Notes: a model not told the origin generated them from the sequence alone. A stretch of 37,411 bases of DNA from M3007 sp964646615 (GCA_964646615.1 CAZYEV010000024.1:1-37411), one strand, 5' to 3'; shown: positions 8,204-16,551, counted from the first letter of the stretch. Made by a program: numbers and translations.

Positions 8204-8791
8204 ATGCAAGCTGTATCTGCTTTGGTCAACGACCAGGAACTCATCGCCCGCTACATGGACGGCGACGAAGGCGCCTTTGAGGTGCTGCTCCACCGCTATA
8301 AGGCGAAGATCTACACCTCGATTTATCTTTTTGTTAAGGATCGGGCCTTGGCAGAGGATATCTTCCAGGAGGTATTTATCAAGATCATAGACACGCTGCG
8401 CAAAGGTCGCTACAACCACGAAGGCAAGTTCGTGCAGTGGGCCATGCGCATCGCCTATAACCTGTGTGTGGACTACCACCGGCGTAACAAACGCCGCGCA
8501 CATGTGGGTAAGTCCGAAGACTTCGATATTTTTGATATTTTGCGCGTGCACGATGACGGCCCCGACGATAGCATGATTCGCAGCGAAATGCACCATCGCG
8601 TACGGCAATTGGTGGACGCCCTGCCGCCTGAGCAGCGCGAGGTCGTTATCCTGCGCCACTACGCCGACATGAGCTTTAAGGAAATTGCCGCCCTGACGCG
8701 CGTGAGCATCAACACCGCCCTGGGCCGTATGCGCTATGCCCTCATCAACATCCGCAAAATGATGGCCGAAAAATCGGTCGTTCTCCAATAG
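8204..8791 (+). CDS. ECF-type sigma-70 family RNA polymerase sigma factor
   Basis: 195-residue sigma factor with only regions 2 and 4, as in ECF sigmas. Region 2 spans about residues 10-95 (LIARYMDGDEGAFEVLLHRY; ALAEDIFQEVFIKI; core-binding and -10 recognition with WAMRIAYNLCVDYHRR). Region 4 spans about 130-190 (LPPEQREVVILRHYADMSF, then KEIAALTRVSINTALGRMRY, the -35 recognition helix-turn-helix). No anti-sigma factor gene is next to it: a terminator and a glycosyltransferase follow, and the upstream gene is divergent. Its own expression appears to be driven by the TTG-N20-TACTTTTG promoter at 8071-8101. The regulon cannot be inferred; many Bacteroidota encode such orphan sigma factors. Confidence 0.9.
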   Translation: MQAVSALVNDQELIARYMDGDEGAFEVLLHRYKAKIYTSIYLFVKDRALAEDIFQEVFIKIIDTLRKGRYNHEGKFVQWAMRIAYNLCVDYHRRNKRRAHVGKSEDFDIFDILRVHDDGPDDSMIRSEMHHRVRQLVDALPPEQREVVILRHYADMSFKEIAALTRVSINTALGRMRYALINIRKMMAEKSVVLQ

Positions 8792-8819
8792 TCGTTCCCA
8801 CGAACCGCGAGCCTGACTG

Positions 8820-8868
8820 CATCGGCACGGCGTTCTTCACAGGAAGGGCGTCGTGCCGATGGCTTTTT
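8820..8868 (+). terminator. Rho-independent terminator after the sigma factor gene
   Basis: The perfect 10-bp arms CATCGGCACG (8820-8829) and CGTGCCGATG (8852-8861) are followed by GCTTTTT. It lies 29 nt after the sigma stop codon. The GTG at 8853 that would extend the next ORF lies inside its right arm. Confidence 0.8.
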
Positions 8869-8881
8869 GGCCTTATCGGCG

Positions 8882-8889
8882 TACTTTTG
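8882..8889 (+). promoter_or_regulatory. -7 promoter element of the glycosyltransferase gene
   Basis: TACTTTTG is a full match to TAnnTTTG and lies 30 nt before the ATG at 8919. No TTG lies at the expected distance upstream, because that position is occupied by the preceding terminator hairpin; the nearest TTG (8867) is only 12 nt away. Confidence 0.5.
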
Positions 8890-8918
8890 CCCGCCGTTTC
8901 AACACCCACTCCTTCAGT

Positions 8919-9671
8919 ATGGCCTCATCCATTCGGATAAGCGTCGTTATTCCGACTAAAAACGAAGGGCATTACATCGGCCCAACCCTGGCGCAGTACG
9001 AACCCTACTTAGAAAAATTGGGCCTGGAAGTCATCGTCTCCGACGGGGGTAGCACCGACGACACGTTCGCCGTCATCCGGCAAATGCAGGCCCAATGGCC
9101 GTCCGGGCGGCTCCAATTCGTGCAGGCCCAGGGCAAGCAAAACATCGCCATCGGCCGCAACGCCGGTGCAGCCCTGGCGCAAGGGGAGTTCCTCTTCCAC
9201 ACCGACGCCGATGTGCACATCCCGAACCTCGAGCACTTCTTTCACACCCTCATTAAAACCTTCGAGCAACAGCCCGAAGTGGTCGCCGCTACCGTGCCCA
9301 TTCGCGTTTACCCGAATGAAGCCCGCTGGATAGACCGCCTTTACCACGAAATCATGAACCGGGTCATTCACGCCTCCTTCTATCTGGGCATCTATCTGGG
9401 TAAGGGCGAATGCCAGTTCGTACGCCGATCCGTCTTTGAGCGCATTGGCGGCTACAACGAGCGCATCGTCGCCGGCGAAGACTGCAACCTCTTCTACCGC
9501 CTCCACCACGAAGGGCGCATTGCTTACCTGCGCCGCCTGTGCGTCCACCACTCACCGCGCCGCTTCCGGGAGTACGGCTACCTGCGGCTCAATCTGATCT
9601 ACCTACGCGAGGCCCTGTCGCTGCTGTTCCTGCGCCGCTCGTATGTAGAGGAATGGAAGGCCGTGCGCTGA
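8919..9671 (+). CDS. Family 2 glycosyltransferase
   Basis: 250 residues with a GT-A fold of CAZy family GT2. Near the N-terminus is ISVVIPTKNEGHYIGPTL, then EVIVSDGGSTDDT (nucleotide-sugar binding), then HTDADVHIP, the DxD-type metal/donor motif. GGYNERIVAGEDCNLFYRL near residue 170 is the acceptor-side ED motif. There is no transmembrane anchor, so it acts in the cytoplasm or at the inner face of the membrane. The frame is open back to a GTG at 8853, but that codon sits inside the terminator hairpin and upstream of the TACTTTTG promoter element, so the ATG at 8919 is the better start. Donor and acceptor sugars are unknown and no polysaccharide cluster surrounds it. Confidence 0.88.
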   Translation: MASSIRISVVIPTKNEGHYIGPTLAQYEPYLEKLGLEVIVSDGGSTDDTFAVIRQMQAQWPSGRLQFVQAQGKQNIAIGRNAGAALAQGEFLFHTDADVHIPNLEHFFHTLIKTFEQQPEVVAATVPIRVYPNEARWIDRLYHEIMNRVIHASFYLGIYLGKGECQFVRRSVFERIGGYNERIVAGEDCNLFYRLHHEGRIAYLRRLCVHHSPRRFREYGYLRLNLIYLREALSLLFLRRSYVEEWKAVR

Positions 9672-9692
9672 GGAGACGCGCAAAGCTAATGT

Positions 9693-11624
9693 TCAGGCTC
9701 CGTTGAGGATGCGGGCAGCGAAGGGGGAGAGCGGAACGGCGGGACTATTCGGGCGAATCCAGGCCAGGTAAGGATAAGGAAGTTCCTCCAGTGGAGCGTC
9801 TGTTTGAACTTCGTAGATTAAGGCAATGGAGTGTGTACGTTCTTTCACCCCATCCTTGCGAAGCCATTCCGGTAGGTGATGAGAGAGGTTGCACAGTAGC
9901 CGTGCATTCTTAACGGAATAGGCCGTCTCTTGCTCAAACAACCGACAAACGGCTTGCTCCGGCGTTTCGCCAAATTCTATTAGACCGCCGGGTAGGTCAT
10001 AAGTGCCTTGAAACGGCCCGTCTGTTCTGCTCACCATCAAAATAGCGCCATCCAAACGGCGAAGTACGCCATAGCATCCTAACCGAATGTTAGTTTTAGG
10101 CTTCCACAGCTTACGCTTCCACAACTGTCGTAGGCCGTTATACATGTCAGTGATGCCCAGCGATGCCGCATATTGCTCTGCTTCTTCGCGCTCCATCTTT
10201 CGCGGTTCGCATTCTTCTCCCTCTTTTACCTTACACATGACTGCATAACCACCGATAACGCCCTTCTCGTCGTAACCTCTCGAGGCAAAGGTGCCTTCTG
10301 CCCAACCGCGAGTACTCATTTCTTGCATACTAAAGATGGCCGTGCTGACTAAGCTGAGCCTATGCCTGACATAGGCAGTGAAGATCAAATAATTAATCAA
10401 ATGAACGGGGTTGCTGATGTTAATGACGGCTACCTGCTCTCTCGCCTCCTGGGCACCCCTGACGTCGTCTGAAATATACGGATAATACAGCGTTTTGAAA
10501 GGTACCTCCTGGCTGATGACCAGTTTACTCTGCACGACAACACCACGCCTGAGGCCCAGATTCCATATCCGATAAGTGCCGGCCAGACCGCGAATGTAAT
10601 CGCTCACCGGATCGCCGCGATATTGAAGGTCGCTTAAATGAAAAACATCCAGCTCTTTAACCCGGAAGTTGCGGCGCTGAAGCATGTAGTACAGGTACAG
10701 GCATTGTTCTTCCTCGGGCTTGACAGCACGAATGCCGAGTTGGTCGCTGCTATAAACAGCAGGGTCTGTCTTGAGACTTCGCGCTTCTTCAGGCGTGCAC
10801 CGCACCAGATAGGCCTCTAAGGCAACTAAATACCGCAGGAGCGAGATAGTCTGGAGCGTACAGGGTATCAGATTTTGTTCGGGTGAAAAGTGCCCCATGG
10901 GGTCCTCACATAAGCCCATGATGTTGAGCCGAAGAGGAAAGGGAGAGGTAGGTGGCTCAGCACTGACCTGAATGTGAAGATAACGCCCCCGAACAACCGC
11001 CGTGCCCGTAAGTACCGGAGAATTGGGCATAGCATGAGAGGCTCTTCGCCCTTCATGCACCTGCTCAGATGTGTGAAATCCCCAAACCCAGCAATCCATA
11101 CTCTCCACTGGCACTCCGCTGTGGCGAATGCCAACTAAAAACTTGTTGATCCGGTAATTACGAAAAGAGAAGTGGGTTCCGATATAATAGACAAAACCGT
11201 CTCCTTCCGCTGGGATCCAGTCTTGAGGCCAACGAGAAGGCTTCTGCACCACACATTGCCGTTCAAACTCTTCCAGGCTGTTGTAGCCCAGGTACTTGAG
11301 CAATCCCTCTACATATGCCTCCTCCCGTATGTTGATAAACGCCACCCCGGGGTTTCTTTGGGTCTCCCTGTATTTGTGGTAGAGCAGCCGGCCAAAATGA
11401 AGGTTTGCGCCTCTTGGCAGGTGCCCGGCCTCTTCCAATGCGCGCAAAATGATGCAGGCTGCATTAGGAGCGTCCTTTCCACCTATGGGGCGCCAGGTCA
11501 AACCCAGACTTACCGTGTCCTGCCCGCCATTGGCTCCCCTGATGAGGATTGGAGGATCATGCTTCCGCAGCCTTGCCTCAATCTTCTCATAAAGGGTTAA
11601 GAATGTCTCACGCCTTATGGGCAT
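9693..11624 (-). CDS. Unknown multidomain protein with C-terminal degenerate Nudix module
   Basis: 643 residues, function not recognised. The last ~130 residues form a Nudix fold (GCYGVLRRLDGAILMVSR, then DLPGGLIEFGETPEQA). The Nudix box begins properly at Gly547 and Glu553, but the catalytic R-E-U-x-E-E core reads R561-L-F-E-Q-E566: two of the three metal-binding glutamates are replaced by Leu562 and Gln565, and the last Gly is Ala568. Hydrolysis is therefore doubtful and ligand sensing is more plausible (inference). Residues 1-130 are helical and basic (LTLYEKIEARLRKHD; LLKYLGYNSLEEFERQ) and resemble N-terminal helix-turn-helix-like modules of some Bacteroidota proteins. The middle (FSFRNYRINKFLVGIRHSG; GWAEGTFASRGYDEKG) is beta-rich and unidentified. 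No signal peptide or membrane segment. Its base composition is visibly lower in GC than its neighbours, suggesting transfer. The AT-rich upstream region carries palindromes. Confidence 0.75.
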   Translation of the reverse strand: MPIRRETFLTLYEKIEARLRKHDPPILIRGANGGQDTVSLGLTWRPIGGKDAPNAACIILRALEEAGHLPRGANLHFGRLLYHKYRETQRNPGVAFINIREEAYVEGLLKYLGYNSLEEFERQCVVQKPSRWPQDWIPAEGDGFVYYIGTHFSFRNYRINKFLVGIRHSGVPVESMDCWVWGFHTSEQVHEGRRASHAMPNSPVLTGTAVVRGRYLHIQVSAEPPTSPFPLRLNIMGLCEDPMGHFSPEQNLIPCTLQTISLLRYLVALEAYLVRCTPEEARSLKTDPAVYSSDQLGIRAVKPEEEQCLYLYYMLQRRNFRVKELDVFHLSDLQYRGDPVSDYIRGLAGTYRIWNLGLRRGVVVQSKLVISQEVPFKTLYYPYISDDVRGAQEAREQVAVINISNPVHLINYLIFTAYVRHRLSLVSTAIFSMQEMSTRGWAEGTFASRGYDEKGVIGGYAVMCKVKEGEECEPRKMEREEAEQYAASLGITDMYNGLRQLWKRKLWKPKTNIRLGCYGVLRRLDGAILMVSRTDGPFQGTYDLPGGLIEFGETPEQAVCRLFEQETAYSVKNARLLCNLSHHLPEWLRKDGVKERTHSIALIYEVQTDAPLEELPYPYLAWIRPNSPAVPLSPFAARILNGA

Positions 11625-11644
11625 ACTTTTTTATACGATTGGAT

Positions 11645-11656
11645 TTTGGCGCCAAA
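11645..11656. promoter_or_regulatory. Candidate operator: 12-bp palindrome 20 nt before the Nudix-module gene
   Basis: TTTGGCGCCAAA is a perfect 12-bp palindrome ending 20 nt before the start codon of the minus-strand gene (ATG at 11624), in an otherwise AT-rich region. Its position would suit a repressor site for a dimeric DNA-binding protein, possibly the gene product itself. This is inference from position and symmetry. Confidence 0.4.
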
Positions 11657-11737
11657 TTTCATTCGATTTTGAATTTCTCCAGAATTTTTCCAGAAAAATT
11701 TTAAAACTATTGCGTAAAACCACCAAAAAGGCTGGTC

Positions 11738-11753
11738 GTCATTTTAAAATGAC
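11738..11753. promoter_or_regulatory. 16-bp perfect palindrome upstream of the Nudix-module gene
   Basis: GTCATTTTAAAATGAC is perfectly self-complementary over 16 bp, 114 nt upstream of the minus-strand start codon. It differs from the closer palindrome, so the two need not bind the same factor. Chance is not excluded in AT-rich DNA. Confidence 0.4.
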
Positions 11754-12041
11754 TTGCAATAAAACTTTAAATTTTATTCATCATTTTCGGTGGAATTAAA
11801 TACCCATTCTATCGTGTTTAAGCTATTGTAAGTTTACACGGGTGCACACCAAATTTGCATCAGTAATCAGGGCCAGACGCAATCTCAGCCTTCTTTAGCG
11901 ACGAAGCCAACCTCAAGTCGGCCCTTACATGAAATCAGTCCCGTCCCATCTGTAGCTGCCCCGCGGCGGCGAGTAGGAGGCTTTTGCCCGGCTCATGAAA
12001 AGTGCACTCTGCATTCTAAGTCATTAAAACAAATACTCGCT

Positions 12042-12233
12042 ATGAATACCGCTTCGTTTGTTACTGTCTTGCTTCTCATCGTGCTCACAGTCAGCGTATT
12101 GTCCTTTCTGACAAAGGTGTTCGGAGCACTTATGGAATTGATCAAAAAGCTACTCCAGAGCTGTATAACTGCTTTTGTTATCCTGGCTATTATCCTGCTC
12201 GTGTTGAGCTTGCTTTTTCGCTCTGTAGTTTAA
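12042..12233 (+). CDS. Small two-helix membrane protein, hypothetical
   Basis: 63 residues, nearly all hydrophobic, with two predicted membrane helices (FVTVLLLIVLTVSVLSFL near residues 6-23 and CITAFVILAIILLVLSLLF near 41-59) joined by a short Lys-containing loop (MELIKKLLQS). The ATG follows an A-rich stretch, as is usual in this phylum. It is divergent from the Nudix-module gene and 151 nt ahead of thrA. I recognise no family. It could be a genuine small membrane protein or a chance frame; the composition and the clear start favour a real gene. Confidence 0.45.
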   Translation: MNTASFVTVLLLIVLTVSVLSFLTKVFGALMELIKKLLQSCITAFVILAIILLVLSLLFRSVV

Positions 12234-12384
12234 AAACAAAAGTAAACTTGCCCGCGTGCTCTGTGTGCAGTGCTTGCATGCTCAACACCGGTTCGTTCGT
12301 TGCGCCCGTTTAGGCCGACATCATCCTTTGGCCCCTCTCTTTCCGCGCATTTGCCCGTTCTTTGTGCTCCAAAAGGCCCTTTTC

Positions 12385-14871
12385 ATGCGCGTGTTCAAAT
12401 TCGGTGGTACCTCCGTAGGTACGCCGCAGACCATTCAGAACCTGCTCCTGCCCGTGCTGGTGGACTATTACCGCCGGGGCCGGTCGTTCACTGTTGTTTT
12501 TTCCGCCTTTTCAAAAGTAACCGATACCCTCATCGAAACTGCCCGGCGCGCTGCCCGGGGCGATGGCACGTACCTGTCGCTGTTTGAGAAATTGCGGCAG
12601 CGCCATATGGAGGCCGTCGAGATGCTGCTGAGGCCCGAAAATCGCCCGGCGATCGAGGCAGCCTTAACCGAACATTTTGAGGATTTGGGCAACATCCTGC
12701 ACGGCATCTATCTGTTGCGCGAAGTGTCGGCGCGTTCTCTGGACTTTGTGGTCAGCTTTGGCGAGCGCAATTCGGCGCTCATCCTCACCCACGCCATGCA
12801 GCAGGCGGGCATCCCTGCGGAGTACTTAGATGCGCGCCGTATCATCCGCACGGATGCGCATTTTGGGCAGGCGCAGGTGCATTTTGAGGCGACCAATGCC
12901 CTCATCCGGGCGCATTACGAGCAGCATCGGAGCACGGTGCAGGCCGTTACCGGCTTTATCGGCAGCACGGAGGATGGCCTGACGACTACACTGGGCCGCG
13001 GCGGCTCCGACTATACGGCAGCCATTTTGGGCGCGGCCTTAGATGCCGAAGCCATTGAAATTTGGACCGACGTCAATGGCGTGCTCACAGCCGACCCGCG
13101 GCGGGTGAAAAAGGCTTTTACCCTGCCGGCCATGACGTATCGGGAGGCCATGGAAATGAGCCACTTCGGCGCCAAGGTGATTTATCCGCCCACCATACGA
13201 CCGGCCATGGAGAAGGGCATTCCGCTGCTCATTCGGAACACCTTCAATCCTTCATTTGCGGGTACGTACATTGGCCCTTCGTTGCCGGCGGCGGTGGAGG
13301 AGGAGCGGCGGCATCCGGTTAAGGGTATTTCCAGCATCAACGAGATCAGTCTGCTGACGCTGGAGGGTGGCGGTCTGTTTGGTGTGCCGGGCATTGCGGC
13401 GCGGCTATTTGGCGCCATGGCGCGCGAGGGGGTGAACGTGGTACTCATCACACAAGGCTCCAGCGAGAGCAGCATCACGTTTGCCGTGTCGCCCCAGCAG
13501 GCGGAGCTGGCCCGTCAGGCGGCCGAGCGCGAGTTCGGATATGAGTTGCGCAGTGGGTTAGTGGAGCCGCTTCGGGTTGAGCACGAGCTGTCGGTGGTAG
13601 CCATTGTCGGTGAGGGCATGCGCTATACGCCGGGCATTTCGGGGCGTCTGTTTCAGGCGTTGGGCCGCAACGGCATCAACGTGGTGGCCATTGCGCAAGG
13701 CTCCAGCGAGCTGAACATCTCGGTGGTGGTGCCAGCGGCCGATGAGACGAAGGCGCTCAATGCCATACACGAAGCCTTCTTCCTGTCCGACACGAAAAGC
13801 CTGCACCTGTTTGTGGTGGGCGTTGGCCTCATCGGCAGCGCGCTGCTGGAGCAGATGCGCCGACAGGCCGCCTTCCTGCGCGAGCGCCGACGCTTGGAAA
13901 TCAAAGTCGTCGGGCTGGCCAACAGTCGCCGCATGGTCTTCAGCGAAGACGGCATAGACCTGGAGCAGTGGCGAACGCTCTTAGAGCATTCGGAGCAGCC
14001 CTTTTCGATGGCTGCCTTTGTGGAGCAGATGGAGCGCCTCAACCTGCCCAATGCCATTTTTATTGACAACACGGCTGCCGAAGAAGTTACGCGCTATTAC
14101 GAGCGCATTCTGGACGCCAGCATTTCCATCAGCACGCCCAACAAGCTGGCCACTTCCGGGCGTTGGGAACAGTACCAGCGGCTCAAAGAAACAGCCGAAC
14201 GCCGCGGCGCCCTCTGGCGCTACGAAACCAACGTGGGGGCAGGGCTGCCGCTCATCAGCACGCTCAATGACCTGCTGGCTTCGGGCGACCGCATCCTGCG
14301 TATCGAGGGCGTGCTGTCGGGTACGCTGTCGTTCTTGTTCAACCACTTTACGGAGGGCCGTCGCTTCTCCGACATTGTGCAGGAGGCGCGTCAGCGCGGC
14401 CTGACCGAACCCGACCCACGCGACGACCTGTCGGGGGCCGACGTGCGGCGCAAGGCGCTCATCCTGGCCCGCGAGGTGGGCTTCCCGTTGGAATTGGAAG
14501 AGGTACCTGTGGAGAACATTCTGCCCCTCAGCTGTTTAGAAGCCCCTACAGTAGAGGCGTTTATGGAGGAACTGCGCCGGCACGACGAGTACTTTGAGGC
14601 TCTGCGCGCCGAGGCCGCTTGCCAGGGGCGTGTGTTGCGCTGGGTAGCGCTCATCGAAAAGGGTCAGGCCAGCATTGGTTTGCAGCGTGTAGGGCCTGAG
14701 CATCCGTTCTACGGGCTGGACGGGAGCGACAATATGGTCGTTTTCACCACCGAGCGCTACTTCGAGCGGCCGCTGGTGGTACGCGGCCCGGGGGCGGGCG
14801 CCGAAGTTACAGCGGCGGGCGTTTTTGCTGAGGTCATCGGCATGAGCGCAGCGCTCAGCGCCGGGGGATAG
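12385..14871 (+). CDS. thrA: Bifunctional aspartokinase / homoserine dehydrogenase
   Basis: Catalyses the first and third steps of the aspartate pathway towards threonine and methionine: phosphorylation of aspartate, and NAD(P)H-dependent reduction of aspartate semialdehyde to homoserine. 828 residues, close to E. coli ThrA. The aspartokinase domain (about 1-300) starts with FKFGGTSVG and holds GRGGSDYTA and EIWTDVNGV. Two ACT domains lie near 324-375 (GVPGIAARLFGAM) and 402-465 (YTPGISGRLFQAL), the usual site of feedback control by threonine. The dehydrogenase domain starts at about 473 with the dinucleotide motif GVGLIGS and includes a GVLSGTLSFLFNHF stretch and LTEPDPRDDLSGADVRRK. The frame is open to 12256, but the ATG at 12385 begins exactly at the conserved MRVFKFGG start. 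No attenuator is visible. The stop is 7 nt from that of a convergent gene. Confidence 0.95.
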   Translation: MRVFKFGGTSVGTPQTIQNLLLPVLVDYYRRGRSFTVVFSAFSKVTDTLIETARRAARGDGTYLSLFEKLRQRHMEAVEMLLRPENRPAIEAALTEHFEDLGNILHGIYLLREVSARSLDFVVSFGERNSALILTHAMQQAGIPAEYLDARRIIRTDAHFGQAQVHFEATNALIRAHYEQHRSTVQAVTGFIGSTEDGLTTTLGRGGSDYTAAILGAALDAEAIEIWTDVNGVLTADPRRVKKAFTLPAMTYREAMEMSHFGAKVIYPPTIRPAMEKGIPLLIRNTFNPSFAGTYIGPSLPAAVEEERRHPVKGISSINEISLLTLEGGGLFGVPGIAARLFGAMAREGVNVVLITQGSSESSITFAVSPQQAELARQAAEREFGYELRSGLVEPLRVEHELSVVAIVGEGMRYTPGISGRLFQALGRNGINVVAIAQGSSELNISVVVPAADETKALNAIHEAFFLSDTKSLHLFVVGVGLIGSALLEQMRRQAAFLRERRRLEIKVVGLANSRRMVFSEDGIDLEQWRTLLEHSEQPFSMAAFVEQMERLNLPNAIFIDNTAAEEVTRYYERILDASISISTPNKLATSGRWEQYQRLKETAERRGALWRYETNVGAGLPLISTLNDLLASGDRILRIEGVLSGTLSFLFNHFTEGRRFSDIVQEARQRGLTEPDPRDDLSGADVRRKALILAREVGFPLELEEVPVENILPLSCLEAPTVEAFMEELRRHDEYFEALRAEAACQGRVLRWVALIEKGQASIGLQRVGPEHPFYGLDGSDNMVVFTTERYFERPLVVRGPGAGAEVTAAGVFAEVIGMSAALSAGG

Positions 14872-14877
14872 CGTTCT

Positions 14878-15399
14878 TCAGTAACCCGGCCGCAGTGGGA
14901 TGCTCACTGGTATTTCTACGGCTCGCAGGCGCCGGCGTTCGTTGAGGCGGACGTTGCGGTGCTTGAACAGCTGCTTCAATCCAAAACCGACGATCAGCCC
15001 GGTGCCAGAGATAATGGCCGTTTGAGCGGTCAGGGGGTAGTCGTCGAACGCGGCGCCAATGAGGGAAAAGCCTGCCCAGGAGGCTCCGAAGAGCATCAGC
15101 ATGGGCCCCGATGCGCGCAAGACGCCAGGGTATTGCAGGCGCACGGCCTCTATGTCGCTGATGGGCCAATAGCGCCCGTCTAAGGCCACGCGCTGCGCGT
15201 CCATGCTGGCGTCGGTAATCAGGGCCGTGTGCCACATTTGGTCGCCTTTGAAGCGGTAGGTCAGCTCGTCACCGGTGTAAAACTTCAGCGTGCGCGCCCG
15301 GTTGGCCCGTTCCAGCTGGATGAATTTTTGGGCAAGAGCCGGGCAGGCCAGCAGGACAAAGGCCAGCAGGAGGCCCGTGTTTCGCAAGCGCATGGTCAT
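14878..15399 (-). CDS. Small exported protein of unknown function
   Basis: 173 residues with a signal peptide (LRNTGLLLAFVLLACPALAQ, cleavage after AQ). The mature part starts with KFIQLERANRARTLKFYTGD, then a short beta-rich domain (YRFKGDQMWHTALITDASMD; YWPISDIEAVRLQ), two hydrophobic segments (LMLFGASWAGFSLIGAAF and AIISGTGLIVGFGLKQLF), and a basic tail (RRRLRAVEI). It resembles short Bacteroidota periplasmic or membrane proteins but I recognise no named family. The frame is open to 15450, but a promoter (TACCTTTG at 15423-15430 on the minus strand) lies inside that extension, so the ATG at 15399 is preferred. It is 78 nt downstream of ybeY and probably has its own promoter. Confidence 0.65.
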   Translation of the reverse strand: MTMRLRNTGLLLAFVLLACPALAQKFIQLERANRARTLKFYTGDELTYRFKGDQMWHTALITDASMDAQRVALDGRYWPISDIEAVRLQYPGVLRASGPMLMLFGASWAGFSLIGAAFDDYPLTAQTAIISGTGLIVGFGLKQLFKHRNVRLNERRRLRAVEIPVSIPLRPGY

Positions 15400-15422
15400 G
15401 AGCAAATGATTTTTTCTGGCGT

Positions 15423-15450
15423 CAAAGGTACGCCTTCCGGAGCGGGCCAA
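15423..15450 (-). promoter_or_regulatory. TAnnTTTG promoter of the small exported protein gene
   Basis: On the minus strand TACCTTTG (15423-15430) has a TTG (15448-15450) 17 nt further upstream. It lies 24 nt before the ATG at 15399 and argues against the longer reading of that gene. Confidence 0.55.
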
Positions 15451-15476
15451 TGGCCGGTTTGGGCAAAACGGCTTTT

Positions 15477-15944
15477 TTAGCCCAAATGGGCCAGCAGCGG
15501 GTTTTGGCGTAGGTACTCGTCTTCTTTTTGCCGCATGCGGTCGCGCTCAGCGTCGGTTTCATCGGTGTATCCGACCAAATGGAGCAGGCCGTGTACCATG
15601 GCGCGGCACAGCTCGTGCTCGAAGGAGACACCGTACTGTTGGGCGTTGTCGCGCACGCGCTCAATGCTGATGAACACATCGCCGTGCACGGCGCCAGGCG
15701 TATAGGGGAATGTGATGACGTCGGTGTAGTAGTCGTGTTGCAGATACTCTACGTTCACCTGGCGCAGGTACTCGTCGGAAGTGAAAATGTAGGTCAATTC
15801 GAGCAAGGGCGCTCCTTCGGCTTCGGCGACGGCTTGCAGCCATGCCTGGAGGGGTGCTTCGGGCGGCAGCTCGGCACTGATGTCTTCCTGGCAAAAGACA
15901 ATGCTCCCTGGCTCGAGGCTTTCGAGCGGTGGTTCGATGTGCAT
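15477..15944 (-). CDS. ybeY: Endoribonuclease YbeY (rRNA maturation)
   Basis: Single-strand-specific metal-dependent endoribonuclease acting in 16S rRNA 3'-end maturation and ribosome quality control. 155 residues, the usual length. The signature is HGLLHLVGYTDETD: His118 and His122 are present; the position of the third metal ligand (His in E. coli) is Asp128, a replacement I recall as common in Bacteroidota homologues. Upstream motifs LTYIFTSDEYLRQVN and DVITFPYTPG also fit. It follows the RsbW-like gene by 16 nt and is probably cotranscribed with it. Confidence 0.92.
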   Translation of the reverse strand: MHIEPPLESLEPGSIVFCQEDISAELPPEAPLQAWLQAVAEAEGAPLLELTYIFTSDEYLRQVNVEYLQHDYYTDVITFPYTPGAVHGDVFISIERVRDNAQQYGVSFEHELCRAMVHGLLHLVGYTDETDAERDRMRQKEDEYLRQNPLLAHLG

Positions 15945-15960
15945 AACGGATGCGTGGGCT

Positions 15961-16377
15961 TTACTTCGAGCGCTGGAGGTTGAAGCGCATTTCCACCGTG
16001 CGTCCGCCGTGGGTGAAGCGGCATTGGTGGCTGAGGCGTTTCATCAAGAAGATGCCGCGGCCTCCGCAGGCTTCGATGTGCTCCGGGCTGGTAGGGTCGG
16101 GTACCTGATTGGGGTTGAAGCCCGGTCCTTCGTCGGAAACACGAATGGAGAGCACGTCCTTTTGCTGGCGCAGCGAGATGGACACGCGCTTGTTGGCGTC
16201 GCCCTGGTTGCCGTGCACCATGGCATTCGTTACGGCCTCCGTGAGGCTGAGTAAAATATCGTCGTACTGCTCGCGCGAAAGGTTCAGTCGGCTGGCGACG
16301 TCTCGAACAAGCGGTTCCACCTGGCGCACATTTTCAGGGCTGGATGGGAGAGTCAGGTCCTTGTGTAAGTTGCTCAT
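15961..16377 (-). CDS. RsbW-type ATP-binding anti-sigma / serine kinase protein
   Basis: 138-residue stand-alone GHKL ATPase of the anti-sigma regulatory factor (RsbW/SpoIIAB) type. It carries the N box EAVTNAMVHGN (Asn51), the G1 box DEGPGFNP (Asp82) and the G2 box GGRGIFLMKRL. Such proteins bind or phosphorylate anti-sigma antagonists (STAS proteins) or sit in partner-switching pathways. No STAS or PP2C partner lies in the window, so the target is unknown. Bacteroidota contain many of these proteins, which have no link to a sigma-B-like factor there. The start is ATG 16377 (MSNLHKDL); a TTG at 16383 would add two residues. It lies directly upstream of ybeY. Confidence 0.85.
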   Translation of the reverse strand: MSNLHKDLTLPSSPENVRQVEPLVRDVASRLNLSREQYDDILLSLTEAVTNAMVHGNQGDANKRVSISLRQQKDVLSIRVSDEGPGFNPNQVPDPTSPEHIEACGGRGIFLMKRLSHQCRFTHGGRTVEMRFNLQRSK

Positions 16378-16551
16378 TAGCAAGTCGTGATGCGTTTATC
16401 CTCACACCTGGCGTTGGGGCGGATTAAAGGAAAATCGCTGCAATTTAAGACTTTGTTAAGGATTGCGCAATACTTTTTGCAAAATTTTTTTTCCATCAGG
16501 CTCTTACAGACGCTTAAAGCGGCGCAAGTAACGCCTTTTAGATGCGAAGGT

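Larger units (their letters stand above)
11625..12041. other. AT-rich intergenic region upstream of the Nudix-module gene
   Basis: About 417 nt between the divergent Nudix-module gene and the small membrane protein gene, strikingly AT-rich over 11625-11830 compared with the rest of the window. It contains the palindromes at 11645-11656 and 11738-11753 and a direct repeat TCCAGAA at 11678-11684 and 11689-11695 (11-nt spacing, one helical turn). A 60-codon open frame at 11617-11799 is Phe/Lys-rich with no recognisable features and I do not call it. The part from about 11830 to 12041 shows nothing I can name. Confidence 0.55.

Noticed and set aside
11617..11799. 60-codon open frame in the AT-rich region
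   Set aside because: Overlaps the start of the Nudix-module gene and the palindromes; composition follows AT-rich DNA, no start context or motif.
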